64,000 nucleotides of DNA from Clarkia xantiana subsp. parviflora (taxonomy: Eukaryota; Streptophyta; Magnoliopsida; Myrtales; Onagraceae). Below the pieces are notes generated by a model. It saw nothing but the letters and a program-made list of their open reading frames with translations, did no database searches and was not told where the DNA came from. Position 1 is the first letter of the stretch; every line of letters begins with the position of its first letter. Of this stretch, positions 40,119 to 51,478 are shown piece by piece. The stretch lies in assembly GCA_036873135.1 (NCBI GenBank), contig JAPTYO010000007.1, positions 3,702,763-3,766,762 of the forward strand, in the 5' to 3' direction. The translations under genes and the position numbers were made by a program.

Positions 40119-40228
40119 GTTCGATGAAATTTTATTATTATAGGTTGAATGAATTATCGCTAAATATTTTGTGTAGTAAGTATATGAAGCTTGGTTATTG
40201 ATGTGCTGATTTATATTTTGCATTTTAG

Positions 40229-42568
40229 ATGTCTCTACCATCATCATCTTCTGGAAGAGGAAACAGTGGAGTACAAGAAAAAGAGCGTCCTAAGAGGAAA
40301 ATTGCTGACATTGATGATCCATCAAACGGTAATCAATCAGCAGAAGTAGATGAAGCTGCATGTCCTCATTTGGATGGACCATCAGAGGTGCCAATAGTTC
40401 CATCGGAGGCAAGTAGAATTGCTAAAGCTCCAAAGAAAGGCAACAATTCTCGATATGGATGGGAGCCAGAGGCGAGTCGAAAAAATGAATCTCCACACTG
40501 GAAACATTACGACAGGTTGAAAAAATTTAGTGCTAAGGGTAAGCCTGTTGGTCAGTGCTTGTACTGTGGTGCATATATTGTAGCTGACGGTACAAGTTCT
40601 TTGAAAAATCATACGATAAGATGTAACCAATCTCCTTTCAAAGTAACCATGGATAACTTTTTCCCAAAAGAAGATGGTGAAAGGGCAGATGGTAGCAGTT
40701 GTGTTGTTTCTCGACCACCTTTGCATTCAACTGTACCTAAATTCGATCAAGCTCTTTGTCGTAGAGAGCTTGTTCGAATGTTTATTGTTGCTGAGCTGCC
40801 ATTTAGGTTCGTTGAAAATGAAGCGTTTAGGCAGTTTCTTAAGGTGTTACAACCAAGGTTTGAGGTTCACTCACGCAGAACACTGACCAAAGACGTTTTA
40901 CAAATGTATGGGGAAGAGAAGGAAAAGTTGGGGAATTTCATCAGAAGTGTTAAAGGTAAGGTTTGTCTAACTACTGATTTGTGGACTTCATGTCAAAGCT
41001 TTAGTTATATGAGCCTTACTGCACATTTTATTGATGATAACTGGAAATTGCATAAGAAGATCTTGAATTTTGCTCGAGTTACTGGTCATACAGGTGAGCA
41101 AGTGGGTAGAGTTATTAAGGAGAAACTTCAGCAGTGGCAGATTAGGAAAGTTTTATGTATTACAGTGGATAACGCTAGTTCCAACACTGGTACAGTGAAT
41201 TTTCTGAAGAGATGGCTCATAGAAGAAGAGGGCACAAGTTCTGTCTTGGATGGTAACCATATGCATGTGCGTTGTTGTGCTCATATCCTTAACCTGGTTC
41301 TACAAGATGGGTTGTCTGGAATTGTTAAGTCTATTTCTAGAATCCGTGATGCAGTGAAGTATGTAAGAGGATCTACATCTAGGTTTGATAGATTTAAAAC
41401 TCATGTCAAATCTGCAAATATTTCAACTAATCGCATAGTGTCACTGGATGTTGAAACTCGATGGAATTCCACCTATAAAATGTTGGATGTTGCTTTACTC
41501 TATCAGAAGGTGTTTCAGCGATTAGAAGGAGATGAAACAGAGAAGTACACTGAGGAGCTTGTAAAGAAGGATGGTGTCCCTACAGTTACTGATTGGAGTC
41601 ATGCACGTAGTATTTTGCCTTTTCTTAAGGCATTTTATAATGCTACAATGCGCATTTCCGGATCTTCATATGTTACTGCTAGTAGTTACATTGTTGAGGT
41701 GTCTGCTATTGGGATGGCAATTAACAAAAATTTGTCAAACCGAGATCCATCAGTCAAAGATATGGCTACAAGGATGAAAGCAAAGTTCATGAAATATTGG
41801 GGAGATTCGTATAAGGTTAACATGTTGTTGATGATTGCTTTGGTTCTTGATCCTAGGCAAAAGATGAAAGGTGCTGAGTTCTATTTTAACACCTTCTATG
41901 ACCATCATAAAGCCGGTGTCCTCGAGCATGATTTGGAAACTAATTTGAAGTCAATATTTGATCAATATGCAAAAGTGAACGAAGGCATTACAAGTCACCA
42001 ACCGATGCACATTGATGGTGATGATGATGGTGATGATGATGATGGTGATGATGATGATGATGATGATGATGATTATGCCAATGCATATTGGCAAGCAACG
42101 GGCAATACCGGTCAATCAAGTTCAACAAATGAGCTTGATAAGTACTTGAAAGAAGATCTTGAGCCTTATAAGCGGGACAGTGATCTCGATTTGCTTAACT
42201 GGTGGAAGGCGAACTCGAATAGCCGGTACTTGCTTCTATTGCAAAGGATGTGTTGGCCATACCGGTTTCCACGGTAGCTTCTGAAAGTGCTTTTAGCACT
42301 GGAGGGAGAGTTGTCAGTGAGTATCGTAGTTGTTTGGACCCTACTACAGCTGAGAGTCTTATATGCACACAAGATTGGCTTAAGGGAACCCAATTTTCAT
42401 TGCTAACAGATGAAGACTTTGAAGAAATTGAGAAGTTTCAAAATGGTAATTCACTGACTTGAAAATTAATTTAGTAATTTGTTAGTCTACTTGATTAATT
42501 TTTTTTCGTTAACTTTTGTAGAGTTCAGTCAAGATGAGAATGTTCAAGGAGATTCCACCGACGGTTGA
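40229..42568 (+). CDS. hAT transposase (RICESLEEPER/DAYSLEEPER type), one frameshift
   Basis: A 682-codon frame (40229-42277) plus a shifted frame up to 42458, then an intron (donor GGTAATTC, acceptor TTTTGTAG) and a last short exon ending at 42568. Domains in order: acidic N-terminus; BED zinc finger at about residues 93-133 (CLYCG...HTIRC); the RNase H-like core with TTDLWTS and ITVDNASSN supplying the catalytic Asp residues; CAHILNLVLQDGL; WNSTYKML; an Asp-rich insert from a GAT repeat (about 42016-42075); and the hAT C-terminal dimerisation region. The reading frame slips near 42224-42235 between WWKANSN and LASIAKDVLAIPVSTVASES, which would remove the dimerisation domain. This is therefore probably a recently inactivated transposase. 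Confidence 0.93.
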
Positions 42569-42613
42569 TGTCATATAGATCATTTATCTTAGTAAGTTCA
42601 ATAACTTAGTTCA

Positions 42614-42800
42614 AGGGTTCGAGAACTGAACTGGGTTCAATTCAGTTCAGCAGAACTGAACCCAGTTCAGTTCAGTTCTGCTGAACTGAGTTCAGTTCTG
42701 CCGAACTGAACTGGTGAACTGAACCCAGTTCAGCAGAACTGAACTCGGTTTAGTTCAACAGAAACTGGAGTTCAGTTCAACAAAACCGGGGTTCAGTTCG
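42614..42800. repeat. Right subterminal array of GAACTGAACYSRGTTCAG
   Basis: Several copies of GAACTGAACTGGGTTCA and its complement, 540-730 bp inside the right end. Together with the left array they probably serve as transposase-binding sites (inference from other hAT elements). Confidence 0.75.
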
Positions 42801-43477
42801 GCACCTAAATTTGTACGGTGAAATCAAGTAAGATTTGGTAAAAAATAAATCTCAAGTCAGTTATGTTTTATTCATGATTAACTTACTTCATATAATAACT
42901 CTTTTTATTTATTTTTCATTTATAGATTTGTTGCACTATTGGCGTTTGAGCTACGCATGTCGCCTCTCAGGAACCGGTGGAAGTCTCAAGATTTATGCTT
43001 TAAATATTTCAACTTATATTATCAAATTGTTTGGAATTTAGATTTCGATACTATCTATGTTGAAGTGATTGGTTATCTTTATATTTTGAAATTTTATGAA
43101 TTGTTCGTCTATTATCGAATTTGGTGCGTAATTAGAAGTTAAAATAAAAAAAGTTTGAAGAAAAAAAAAAGGTTCAGAACCGGTTTTGAACCGGTTCTGG
43201 ACCGGTTCTGCCATGGTTTGGTTCTGGAGCCATAAATCCGGTTCGGTTCATGCCAGGTATAGCAAAACCGGCTGAACCTTAAATCCGGTTCCGGTTCGGT
43301 TCTGAACCGGTTCGGCCCAGAACCGAACCATGCCCAGCCCTATTATTTAGCGCCTAAATTTGATGACGATAGCGCGACAATGCCAACTCAGCAGATAGCC
43401 GAGTTAGTCGGTGGAGGGTGCATCCGATTGTCCATGGGCCTGCCCGCACGCGGTCTCTTGTTACTGCGCGACTACTG

Positions 43478-43487
43478 TATATAAATA
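43478..43487 (+). promoter_or_regulatory. TATA box of the first UBC gene
   Basis: TATATAAATA about 85 bp before the start codon. The other intact copy has TATAAATT at a matching place (about 55399-55406). The segment from GAGTTAGTCGGTGG onward is shared by both promoters and begins right after the hAT insertion. Confidence 0.6.
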
Positions 43488-43568
43488 TTATTCAGATCGA
43501 CTTTAAATCTCTCTTCGTCTTCTTTCTTCTGCTCCCTTTAAACCTCTCTCTCCTGGAATTCTACTCGT

Positions 43569-45877
43569 ATGGCATCGCAAGCTAGCCTCCTTCTGCAAAA
43601 ACAACTCAAAGGCAATCAATTATTTGTTTGATCTTCAAGTTTATTTGTTTTTCAGCTATGGATCCGTGGATTGATGTGGTTGCTTAGGGCTCTTCACTTA
43701 GGTTACTGACAGTACTTTTGATGTTTCTGCAGATCTTTGCAAGCACCCCGTCGATGGATTCTCGGCCGGTTTAGTCGACGAGAGCAATATTTTTGAGTGG
43801 AGCGTCACAATTATTGGACCTCCTGATACTCTATAGTACGTCTTCACTGACTGGTTACGGTTTACTGCTGGTGTGTTTTGTTATGTTCATAATTTCGCGT
43901 GTCTGCTTCTCGATTGAATCACGAACCAGTTTGTAATTGTATATGTAGCGGAGTGGCTCTATATTGATGATACTTCTTTGTTTAGTTATGAGGTTTCAGA
44001 TTGTTTGGCGGTGCACTTGATAAATTGTTCAGCTATTTGATCCGATCCTGCTGGAATATCTTTAAAAAAGTGAACTGTTTTGATGATGATTTTTGTTCCT
44101 ACTCCCTAATTCGCCCTTGGAATTAGGATACTATATATTGCAAGAGAGAATGTGAACTACTGAAATTGCTATCATCATAATCTATTGAGTGATGAATTGA
44201 CTTAACCACTGTACGCAGTGAGGGAGGCTTCTTTAATGCCGTTATGACATTCCCCTCCAATTATCCTAATAGCCCTCCAGCAGTGAGGTTTACTTCAGAT
44301 GTTTGGCATCCCAATGGTATGTTCGATGACACAGTACCTAGAGTTACGTGACGGGATGTTGAAGTTGAACTTCTAATCTTTGTTCTCATGTCCTATGCAG
44401 TGTATTCTGATGGACGGGTTTGCATATCAATTCTTCATCCTCCTGGTGATGATCCAAATGGCTATGAGCTTGCGAGTGAGCGGTGGACTCCTGTGCACAC
44501 GGTACATTAGTGACTTCAATCCCTGAAAATCATTGTTACTTGTTGTAGTGTTTCTCTTCTTTTGATTAGCTAAGGCAGGCCCCTTGGTTGGTTTTGTGAT
44601 AATGTTTATTGTCTTTGCTCTCTTGATTGTGATAATTACTATGACCGTGAGAGAGTATAATTTGTTCCCAATTGTGCTCATGCTCCTCTCTGAATTTTGT
44701 ATAAAGAATGTTGATAGTTTTTTCATGAAGTGCAAGAAGAAGCTAAATTCATGGAATAATCCAACTAGTCATTGCTCCAAGTTCGGGAGTTCTTAGTATC
44801 TGCCAGCGTAGAATCTTTTGGAATTCAAGAACATGCAGTTTCCTACTAAAGCATCAACTACATTTGTTTGTAGTGATTGAGATATTAGGTTTTATTGAAC
44901 ATCAAATGATAATTAAAAATTGTCATATAGAAAAATGCATGAGGTTGCTGAAACATTATATTGCATCTGCTTGTGGGTGATTAGTTGAGGAAAGATGAGC
45001 AGAATATGAAGCTCTTGTAACTTTGTCATGTTTTATTCCTTATCTCTTAAGAAGATAAGATATAGAAAAAGTAATGTCTATCTGAAGGGGGCCTAAAATA
45101 TCGTACTTAGGCCGATCTTGAACTAAGTGTAGAAGTAAAGAAACATCAGACCTCTATTAGTTATTTAACCCAAGTGAAGGTAAGTTCAAAGTGCCTCAAT
45201 GTATTTGAGTATGGTGTTGTTTAGTGTCCTATTTAATAGAACAATCCTAGGTTGCATATGGGAGTCATTGATAGATATTTGACAACTTTTTGAATCAATG
45301 GCCTAGATAAACAAGTTTTTGATTCTCTAGGCTGCTGATTGATTCTTCTTAGTTTTCTAACTTAATCTTTTGATCTGAAGCTTTGGTGAAATCAGATGTA
45401 GACCATCATGAGTATGCATTTTGATTTTAGATATGACAGAGCTTATATCTATTGAGTATATGTTGAATAAATATGTGTCTTATTTGAAATCTGGTATGTT
45501 GGCAGGTGGAAAGTATAGTATTGAGTATCATTTCAATGCTTTCTAGTCCAAACGATGAATCTCCAGCCAATGTTGAAGCTGCGGTAAGTGATCAGCTCTA
45601 GCTTGTTTTTCTCCTCTCATCATCATGAGCTGTGAATGCTGATTTTGTGGCAATAACTGCTAATGCATTAGTTTGTTTCTGCTCCATCCATTCTCCTTAT
45701 TTGTGAATTCAAGCATATACAAACATTCAACACAACTAACAATAATCTGCTATAATCAATGGCTGACATGGGGTTGTATGGAATGACGTTGAATTGCAGA
45801 AAGAATGGAGAGAGAGGAGAGACGAATTCAAGAAGAAGGTGAGCCGATGCGTGAGAAAATCGCAAGAAGCCCTCTAG
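43569..45877 (+). CDS. UBC: Ubiquitin-conjugating enzyme E2, UBC7/13/14 (UBE2G2) type, first copy
   Basis: Six exons: 43569-43611, 43733-43835, 44219-44316, 44401-44501, 45506-45583 and 45800-45877, encoding 166 residues. The E2 fold carries the HPN motif (WHPN) and the active-site Cys89 in GRVCISILH. The insert [17 protein letters not shown] after the cysteine is the acidic loop typical of Ubc7/UBE2G2 enzymes, which build K48 chains, often in ER-associated degradation. The first intron begins GC (CTCAAAG then GCAATC), a GC-AG intron; the others are GT-AG. A hAT element is inserted in the promoter region. From memory it groups with Arabidopsis UBC7, UBC13 and UBC14; which one is not resolved. 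Confidence 0.96.
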
Positions 45878-46667
45878 TGATCTCAGACAAATGGGTCTCG
45901 TTTGATTCCTCCCTTATTTATCTTTATTGGGAGGAAGCTACTTGATCTTTGTAGAATGATGATCCTTCAAAATGTCGGCTTTTTGATGGTAGGAAAAAAA
46001 ATGGTCCATCTTCGTTGTCGTTTTGGTTTTTTGTGGTCCAGTCAATGTAATTGGTGTACTTCTGTACTGTTAAAATGTGATTGCTTTACTGCAAGTGTTC
46101 AAGTAACCTCGAACCAGATTTTTATGGCTTTGAACTTTGAACAATTAGAATATGTATACGTATCGTGATCGTATTTTTTACTAACAAGCACCAATTTTAT
46201 TATAAAAAATTGGGCTTATTAAGCTACTTATAAATGAGGAAAGCTACTATTCAAAAATAATTTCCATATCTAAACCATTCAATTTGATTCGACAAATATT
46301 GAGTTTATGTACTGATATGTATTATAGTAGTGCTCGGGCTCAAGCTGTTCAAAACCTTCAACAAGTCTTCTATATCATTACATTAAAAAATATTGACAAA
46401 AATGAAAAACCTCGGCCAATACATACAGAAATGAACACAAAGGTCAAAAGAAATATTGGACAAGTCTTCTATATTATTACATTCACACATTTCGATAAAA
46501 ATGACAAAACTGGGGCAATGTATATAGAAATGAGCATAAAGGTCAAAAAGAAATATTTGACAACTCTTTCTATATTATTACATTCACACATATTGACACA
46601 AATGACAAAACTCGGGCAATGTATAAAGAAATGAACACAAGGTTAAAAAGAAAGAATGAAAAATTAA
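45878..46667. other. Spacer between UBC and tRNA-Cys
   Basis: The UBC 3' UTR occupies roughly the first 300 bp. The rest is AT-rich and ends in a tandem repeat upstream of the tRNA. Confidence 0.5.
46360..46645. repeat. Tandem repeat, about 90 bp, three copies
   Basis: Each unit contains CTTCTATATTATTACATTCACA, then TTGACAAAAATGACAAAACT, CGGGCAATGTATATAGAAAT and a GGTCAAAAAGAAA stretch. A slightly shorter version of the array lies at about 51915-52190 in the duplicated unit. Confidence 0.8.
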
Positions 46668-46739
46668 AGGGCCCAACCGGGTTCGAACCGGTGACCTCTT
46701 GATCTGCAGTCAAATGCTCTACCACTGAGCTATGGACCC
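46668..46739 (-). tRNA. tRNA-Cys (anticodon GCA), first copy
   Basis: A 72-nt minus-strand cloverleaf: acceptor GGGTCCA/TGGGCCC with one G-U pair, D arm GCTC AGTGGTA GAGC, anticodon loop CTGCAGA (GCA), T arm CCGGTTCGAACCCGG. A T run just downstream would terminate transcription. It is divergent to the PPR gene, whose start lies about 100-140 bp away. Confidence 0.96.
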
Positions 46740-46879
46740 TTGGTGATTGATTCGGTATTGTTTTGTTACTTAATCTAACTTTTTCCAGTGAATCTCTCTG
46801 ATTTCCGCAGCTCTGGTTTCCTCTTTCCGGACGTGCGGTGTGTTCTGGTTCTGCTCAGGAAATAGAGAACTTCTGCAAG

Positions 46880-49546
46880 ATGAAGCTCATCCACTTGCAG
46901 ACTCTACTCTTCAATCGTCGATCACATGCCCAGTTCAGATTCATATGTAATAAAGCTGTTCCCTTCTCAAATGTCGATGAAAACGAAGCAGAGTCCCATT
47001 TCATTCACCTCCTTCACAACATCGTCCGAGGAAAGCAGAGCCGGATGAGATCCGCCTTCAACAACCCTTTTATCGCCGCCGAGCTGAAGCCGCACCACGT
47101 AGAGAAGGTACTCATCCAAATGTTAGATGATTCCAAGCTAGCGTTGCGGTTTTTTAACTACCTAGGGTTGCATAAGAAGTTTAACCACTCCAGCGCTTCG
47201 TTTTGCATCCTAATCCATGCACTAGTCCAGAACTCTCTGTCCTGGCCTGCCTCTTCGCTAATGCAAACTCTACTAAGTCGCGAGACGAGCCCGAGTGGCG
47301 TGTTTCATCAATTTTTGGAGTGTTACAGGAAATATGGGTTCAAGTCAACTGCAGGTTTTGATTTGATGATTCAGAGTTATACTCAGAATGGTAGGCCATT
47401 GGATGGTTTTATCATTTTTAAGCTCATGGTGGAATGGAATATGATGCCGGAGATGAGGGTATTGAGTGATCTTTTGAAGGGATTGGCTCGGGCAAGGCAA
47501 TTTGATAGGGTTGTGGAGCTGTTCGATGATATGTTGAATTTAGGTCTTCAACCTGATGTCTATGCCTATACAGTGATGACCCGCTGCTTGTGTGAGATGA
47601 AGGATCTCGTTAGAGCCCAAGAAGTAATTGCTTCGATGGAGAAAGGTGGGTGTCACTTAGATGTCGTTCCTTATAATGTATTGATCAATGGACTCTGCAG
47701 TAGCCGTAGAGCTGGGGATGCTGCTGAGATAAAGAACTCATTGGCTGGAAAAGGACTAAGACCGGATGCTGTTACATACTGTACATTGGTACTTGGATTT
47801 TGCAAAATTCAGGATTTGCAATCTGCTATTGGATCAATGAACGAAATGCTGGGGTTAGGGCTTGTTCCGAGTGAAGCAGCTCTTTCAGCTGTTGTTGACG
47901 GGTTGAGAAAGAAAGGTGATATCGTTGATGCTTATGATTTGGTTAATAGAGTGAGAAAACTTGGAGTGGTACCTAACTTGTTTGTGCACAATGCTGTGAT
48001 AAGGTCTCTCTGTGGAGCAGACAAGCTTGAAAAAGCAATGTCGCTTTTTAATGACATGGAAAAGAGCGTACTGCTCCCAAATGATGTAACCTATAATATT
48101 TTTATCAGTTATTTCTGCAAAAAGGGTGACATGGACGCTGCTCTTCATTTTCTTGCAGCGATGGATAGTTCAGGTAATAAAGCAACTGATTATACATATA
48201 ATTCTTTGATACATGGATACTGCAAGTTGGGAAACTTATCTAAGGCCGAGTCTTTCTTTGATGAGCTGTCTGTTAAAGGTTTAGCACCGACAGTAGTTAC
48301 TTATTCATCACTGATGGATGGATACTGCAAAGAAGGAAAAATGCACAAAGCTTTCAGGCTCTTTCATGAAATGACTGGGAAAGGCATTGCTCCAAATGCA
48401 TATACCTATACTGCCCTTATTTTCGGTTTCTTGCATGTGGATATGATAGAAGAAGCAAATAAAATGTTCAAAGAAATGATGGAGAGAAATGTTTTACCAA
48501 ATGTGGTAACATACAATATTATGATCGAAGGGCACTGTAAGGCAGGTAACATAGTCAAAGCTTTTGAATTGTTTGATGAAATGGTTAAGAGCGGCATTGT
48601 ACCTGACTCGTATACTTTTAGGCCTTTGATCACTGGCCTTTGTTTAAGTGGTAGGGTTTCTGATGCGAAGGAGTTTGTGGATGATCTTCATAGACAGCAT
48701 ATAAAGTTGAACGAGTTATGTTACAGTGCTCTTCTGCATGGTTTTTGCAAAGAAGGAAGACTTGAAGATGCACTGAAGGCTGCCCAGGAGATGGTTGAGA
48801 GAGATGTGGACATGGACCTTGTGTGCTATACCGTACTTATTGATGGAACTCTCAGAAAACATGATACAAGAAGCTTATTCGGTCTTCTCAAGGAGATGCA
48901 TGATAACAAGTTTAAACCCGACACTGTATTATACACCAGCATGATCGGGGCATATAGTAAAGCAGGGAAATTTAAGGAGGCATTTGGGTTTTTGGATGTC
49001 ATGGTTGATGAAGAATGTGTTCCAAATGTTATTACATATACTGCGCTTATAAATGGGCTATGCAAGAAAGGAAGTATCGATAAAGCTGAGATTTTTCTGA
49101 AGAAAATGTTGGTCAATGGTTCTCTTCCAAATCAAGTAACATATGGCTGTTTCCTTGATCATTTGACAAAGACAGGGAATATGGTCGATGCATCAAAGCT
49201 CCATAATGCAATGCTAAAAGGGCTTTTGGCAAACACAGTAACTTACAATATGCTTATCCGAGGTTTCTGCAAACTGGGAAGGATTCAAGAAGCTTTTGAA
49301 CTACTTGTTCAAATGATAGGGAGTGGCATCTTTCCTGATTGTGTTACTTACTCGACTTTTATCTATGAGTATTGTAGAAGAGGTAATATACATGAGGCCA
49401 TCAAATTGTGGGAGTCTATGCTAAATAAGGGAGTGAGGCCAGATGCCCTTGCATATAGTTTTATTATACATGGCTGTTCCGGCTCAGGACTTACCAGCAA
49501 GGCTATTGAATTGCATGATGACATGATTAAAAGGGGCATTAAGTAG
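46880..49546 (+). CDS. Pentatricopeptide repeat protein, P class, probably organellar
   Basis: An intronless frame of 902 codons from 46838, or 888 from the preferred ATG at 46880, which gives the N-terminus MKLIHLQTLLFNRRSHAQFRF, basic and amphipathic like a mitochondrial targeting peptide. From about residue 160 to the end it consists of some twenty 35-residue repeats (pattern VTYNxLIxGxCKxGxxxxAxxLFxEM). There is no E, DYW or SMR extension, so it is a P-class PPR that binds single-stranded organellar RNA and acts in processing, stability or translation. From memory it resembles Arabidopsis At5g59900. Its target cannot be read from the sequence without applying the PPR code to positions 5 and 35. 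A damaged duplicate lies 3 kb downstream. Confidence 0.94.
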   Translation: MKLIHLQTLLFNRRSHAQFRFICNKAVPFSNVDENEAESHFIHLLHNIVRGKQSRMRSAFNNPFIAAELKPHHVEKVLIQMLDDSKLALRFFNYLGLHKKFNHSSASFCILIHALVQNSLSWPASSLMQTLLSRETSPSGVFHQFLECYRKYGFKSTAGFDLMIQSYTQNGRPLDGFIIFKLMVEWNMMPEMRVLSDLLKGLARARQFDRVVELFDDMLNLGLQPDVYAYTVMTRCLCEMKDLVRAQEVIASMEKGGCHLDVVPYNVLINGLCSSRRAGDAAEIKNSLAGKGLRPDAVTYCTLVLGFCKIQDLQSAIGSMNEMLGLGLVPSEAALSAVVDGLRKKGDIVDAYDLVNRVRKLGVVPNLFVHNAVIRSLCGADKLEKAMSLFNDMEKSVLLPNDVTYNIFISYFCKKGDMDAALHFLAAMDSSGNKATDYTYNSLIHGYCKLGNLSKAESFFDELSVKGLAPTVVTYSSLMDGYCKEGKMHKAFRLFHEMTGKGIAPNAYTYTALIFGFLHVDMIEEANKMFKEMMERNVLPNVVTYNIMIEGHCKAGNIVKAFELFDEMVKSGIVPDSYTFRPLITGLCLSGRVSDAKEFVDDLHRQHIKLNELCYSALLHGFCKEGRLEDALKAAQEMVERDVDMDLVCYTVLIDGTLRKHDTRSLFGLLKEMHDNKFKPDTVLYTSMIGAYSKAGKFKEAFGFLDVMVDEECVPNVITYTALINGLCKKGSIDKAEIFLKKMLVNGSLPNQVTYGCFLDHLTKTGNMVDASKLHNAMLKGLLANTVTYNMLIRGFCKLGRIQEAFELLVQMIGSGIFPDCVTYSTFIYEYCRRGNIHEAIKLWESMLNKGVRPDALAYSFIIHGCSGSGLTSKAIELHDDMIKRGIK

Positions 49547-49608
49547 AATTCCGCCTCATATCGTTGTCTCAGTCACGGAACTTCTTTGAAGAGTTCAAAA
49601 TCCACAGC

Positions 49609-51478
49609 TATTGGACCTCCTGATACTCTCTAGTACGTCTTCACTGACTGGTTACGGTTTACTGCTGCTGTGTTTTTGTTATGTCCATAATTTCGCGTGT
49701 CTGCTTCTCGATTGAATCACGAACCAGTTTGTAATTGTATATGTATTGGAGTGGCTCTATATTGATGATACTTCTTTGTTTAGTTATGAGGTTTCAGATT
49801 GTTTGGCGGTGCACTTGATAAATTGTTCAGCTATTTGATCCGATCCTGCTGGAATATCTTTAAAAAAATGAACTGTTTTGATGATGATTTTTGTTCCTAC
49901 TCCCTAATTTGCCCATAGAATTAGGATACTATATATTGCAAGAGAGAATGTGAACTAACTGAAATTGCTATCATGATAATCTATTGAGTTATGAATTGAC
50001 TTAACCTCTGTACGCAGCGAGGGAAGCTTCTTTAATGCCGTTATGACCTTCCCGTCCAATTAACCTAATAGCCCTCCAGCAGTGAGGTTTACTTCAGATG
50101 TTTGGCATCCCAATGGTATGTTCGATGACACAGTACCTAGAGTTACGTGACGGGATGTTGAAGTTGAACTTCTAATCTTTGTTCTCATGTCCTATGCAGT
50201 GTATTCTGATGGACGGGTTTGCATATCAATTCTTCATCCTCCTGGTGATGATCCAAATGGCTATGAGCTTGCGAGTGAGCGGTGGACTCCTGTGCACACG
50301 GTACATTAGTGACTTCAATCCCTGAAAATCATTGTTACTTGTTGTAGTGTTTCTCTTCTTTTGATTAGCTAAGGCAGGCCCCTTGGTTGGTTTTGTGATA
50401 ATGTTTATTGTTTTGCTCTCTTGAAAGAGCAATGGTAGATGGAATGTGATAAATACTATGACCGTGAGAGAGTATAATTTGTTCCCAATTGTGCTCATGT
50501 TCCTCTCTGAATTTTGTATAAAGAATGTTGATAGTTTTTTCATGAAGTGCAAGAAGAAGCTAAATTCATGGAATAATCCAACTAGTCATTGCTCCAAGTT
50601 CGGGAGTTCTTAGTATCTGCCAGCGTAGAATCTTTTGGAATTCAAGAACATGCAGTTTCCTACTAAAGCATCAACTACATTTGTTTGTAGTGATTGAGAT
50701 ATTAGGTTTTATTGAACATCAAATGATAATTAAAAATTGTCATATAGAAAAATGCATGAGGTTGCTGAAACATTATATTGCATCTGCTTGTGGGTGATTA
50801 GTTGAGGAAAGATGAGCAGAATATGAAGCTCTTGTAACTTTGTCATGTTTTATTCCTCATCTCTTAAGAAGATAAGATATAGAAAAAGTAATGTCTATCT
50901 GAAGGGGGCCTAAAATATCGTACTTAGGCCGATCTTGAACTAAGTGTAGAAGTAAAGAAACATCAGACCTCTATTAGTTATTTAACCCAAGTGAAGGTAA
51001 GTTCAAAGTGCCTCAATGTATTTGAGTATGGTGTTGTTTAGTGTCCTATTTAATAGAACAATGCTTCCATTCCCCCTCGAGATCGTCTTCGTCTGGGAAT
51101 TGGTCCTGAGGATGTGGAAAAAGTTGCTCGCCTTTTTCCTAGGTTGCATATGGGAGTCATTGATAGATATTTGACAACTTTTTGAATCAATGGCCTAGAT
51201 AAACAAGTTTTTGATTCTCTAGGCTGCTGATTGATTCTTCTTAGTTTTCTAACTTAATCTTTTGATCTGAAGCTTTGGTGAAATCAGATGTAGACCATCA
51301 TGAGTATGCATTTTGTTTTTAGATATGACAGAGCTTATATCTATTGAGTATATGTTGAATAAATATGTGTCTTATTTGAAATCTGGTATGTTGGCAGGTG
51401 GAAAGTATAGTATTGAGTATCATTTCAATGCTTTCTAGTCCAAACGATGAATCTCCAGCCAATGTTGAAGCTGCAGTA
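49609..51478 (+). pseudogene. UBC pseudogene in the duplicated unit
   Basis: It contains the end of exon 2, then exons 3, 4 and 5 of the first UBC copy with their introns. Exon 1 and most of exon 2 lie outside the duplicated unit. In exon 3 the Tyr codon of [10 protein letters not shown] is TAA (TCCAATTAACCT, near 50057-50068). Exon 6 has been deleted: sequence jumps from the intron after TTTCTGCTC directly into the 3' UTR (CAATGTAATTGG). It cannot make an active E2. Confidence 0.95.

Larger units (their letters stand above)
39458..43342 (+). mobile_element. hAT transposon, near-complete, with perfect 8-bp target duplication
   Basis: The 3,885-bp element begins TAGGGCTGGGCA and ends TGCCCAGCCCTA. 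It is flanked by TTATTTAG at 39450-39457 and 43343-43350. Both ends are dense in ACCGGTTC / GAACCGGT words. It encodes one hAT transposase in the plus orientation. An intron in the 5' leader is likely (acceptor TGCATTTTAG directly before the ATG). The insertion lies about 220 bp upstream of the UBC start codon at 43569. Confidence 0.95.
43812..49608 (+). repeat. Original unit of a tandem segmental duplication
   Basis: The segment runs from TATTGGACCTCC in UBC exon 2 to GAGTTCAAAATC just past the PPR gene. The sequence starting at 49609 repeats it in the same orientation with very few mismatches. The junction (CACAGCTATTGGACC) shares TAT between the two broken ends. Confidence 0.9.

Noticed and set aside
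46360..46645. Spaced repeats resembling a CRISPR-like pattern
   Set aside because: The units are about 90 bp, imperfect and contiguous with no unique spacers, in a plant genome. It is an ordinary tandem repeat.
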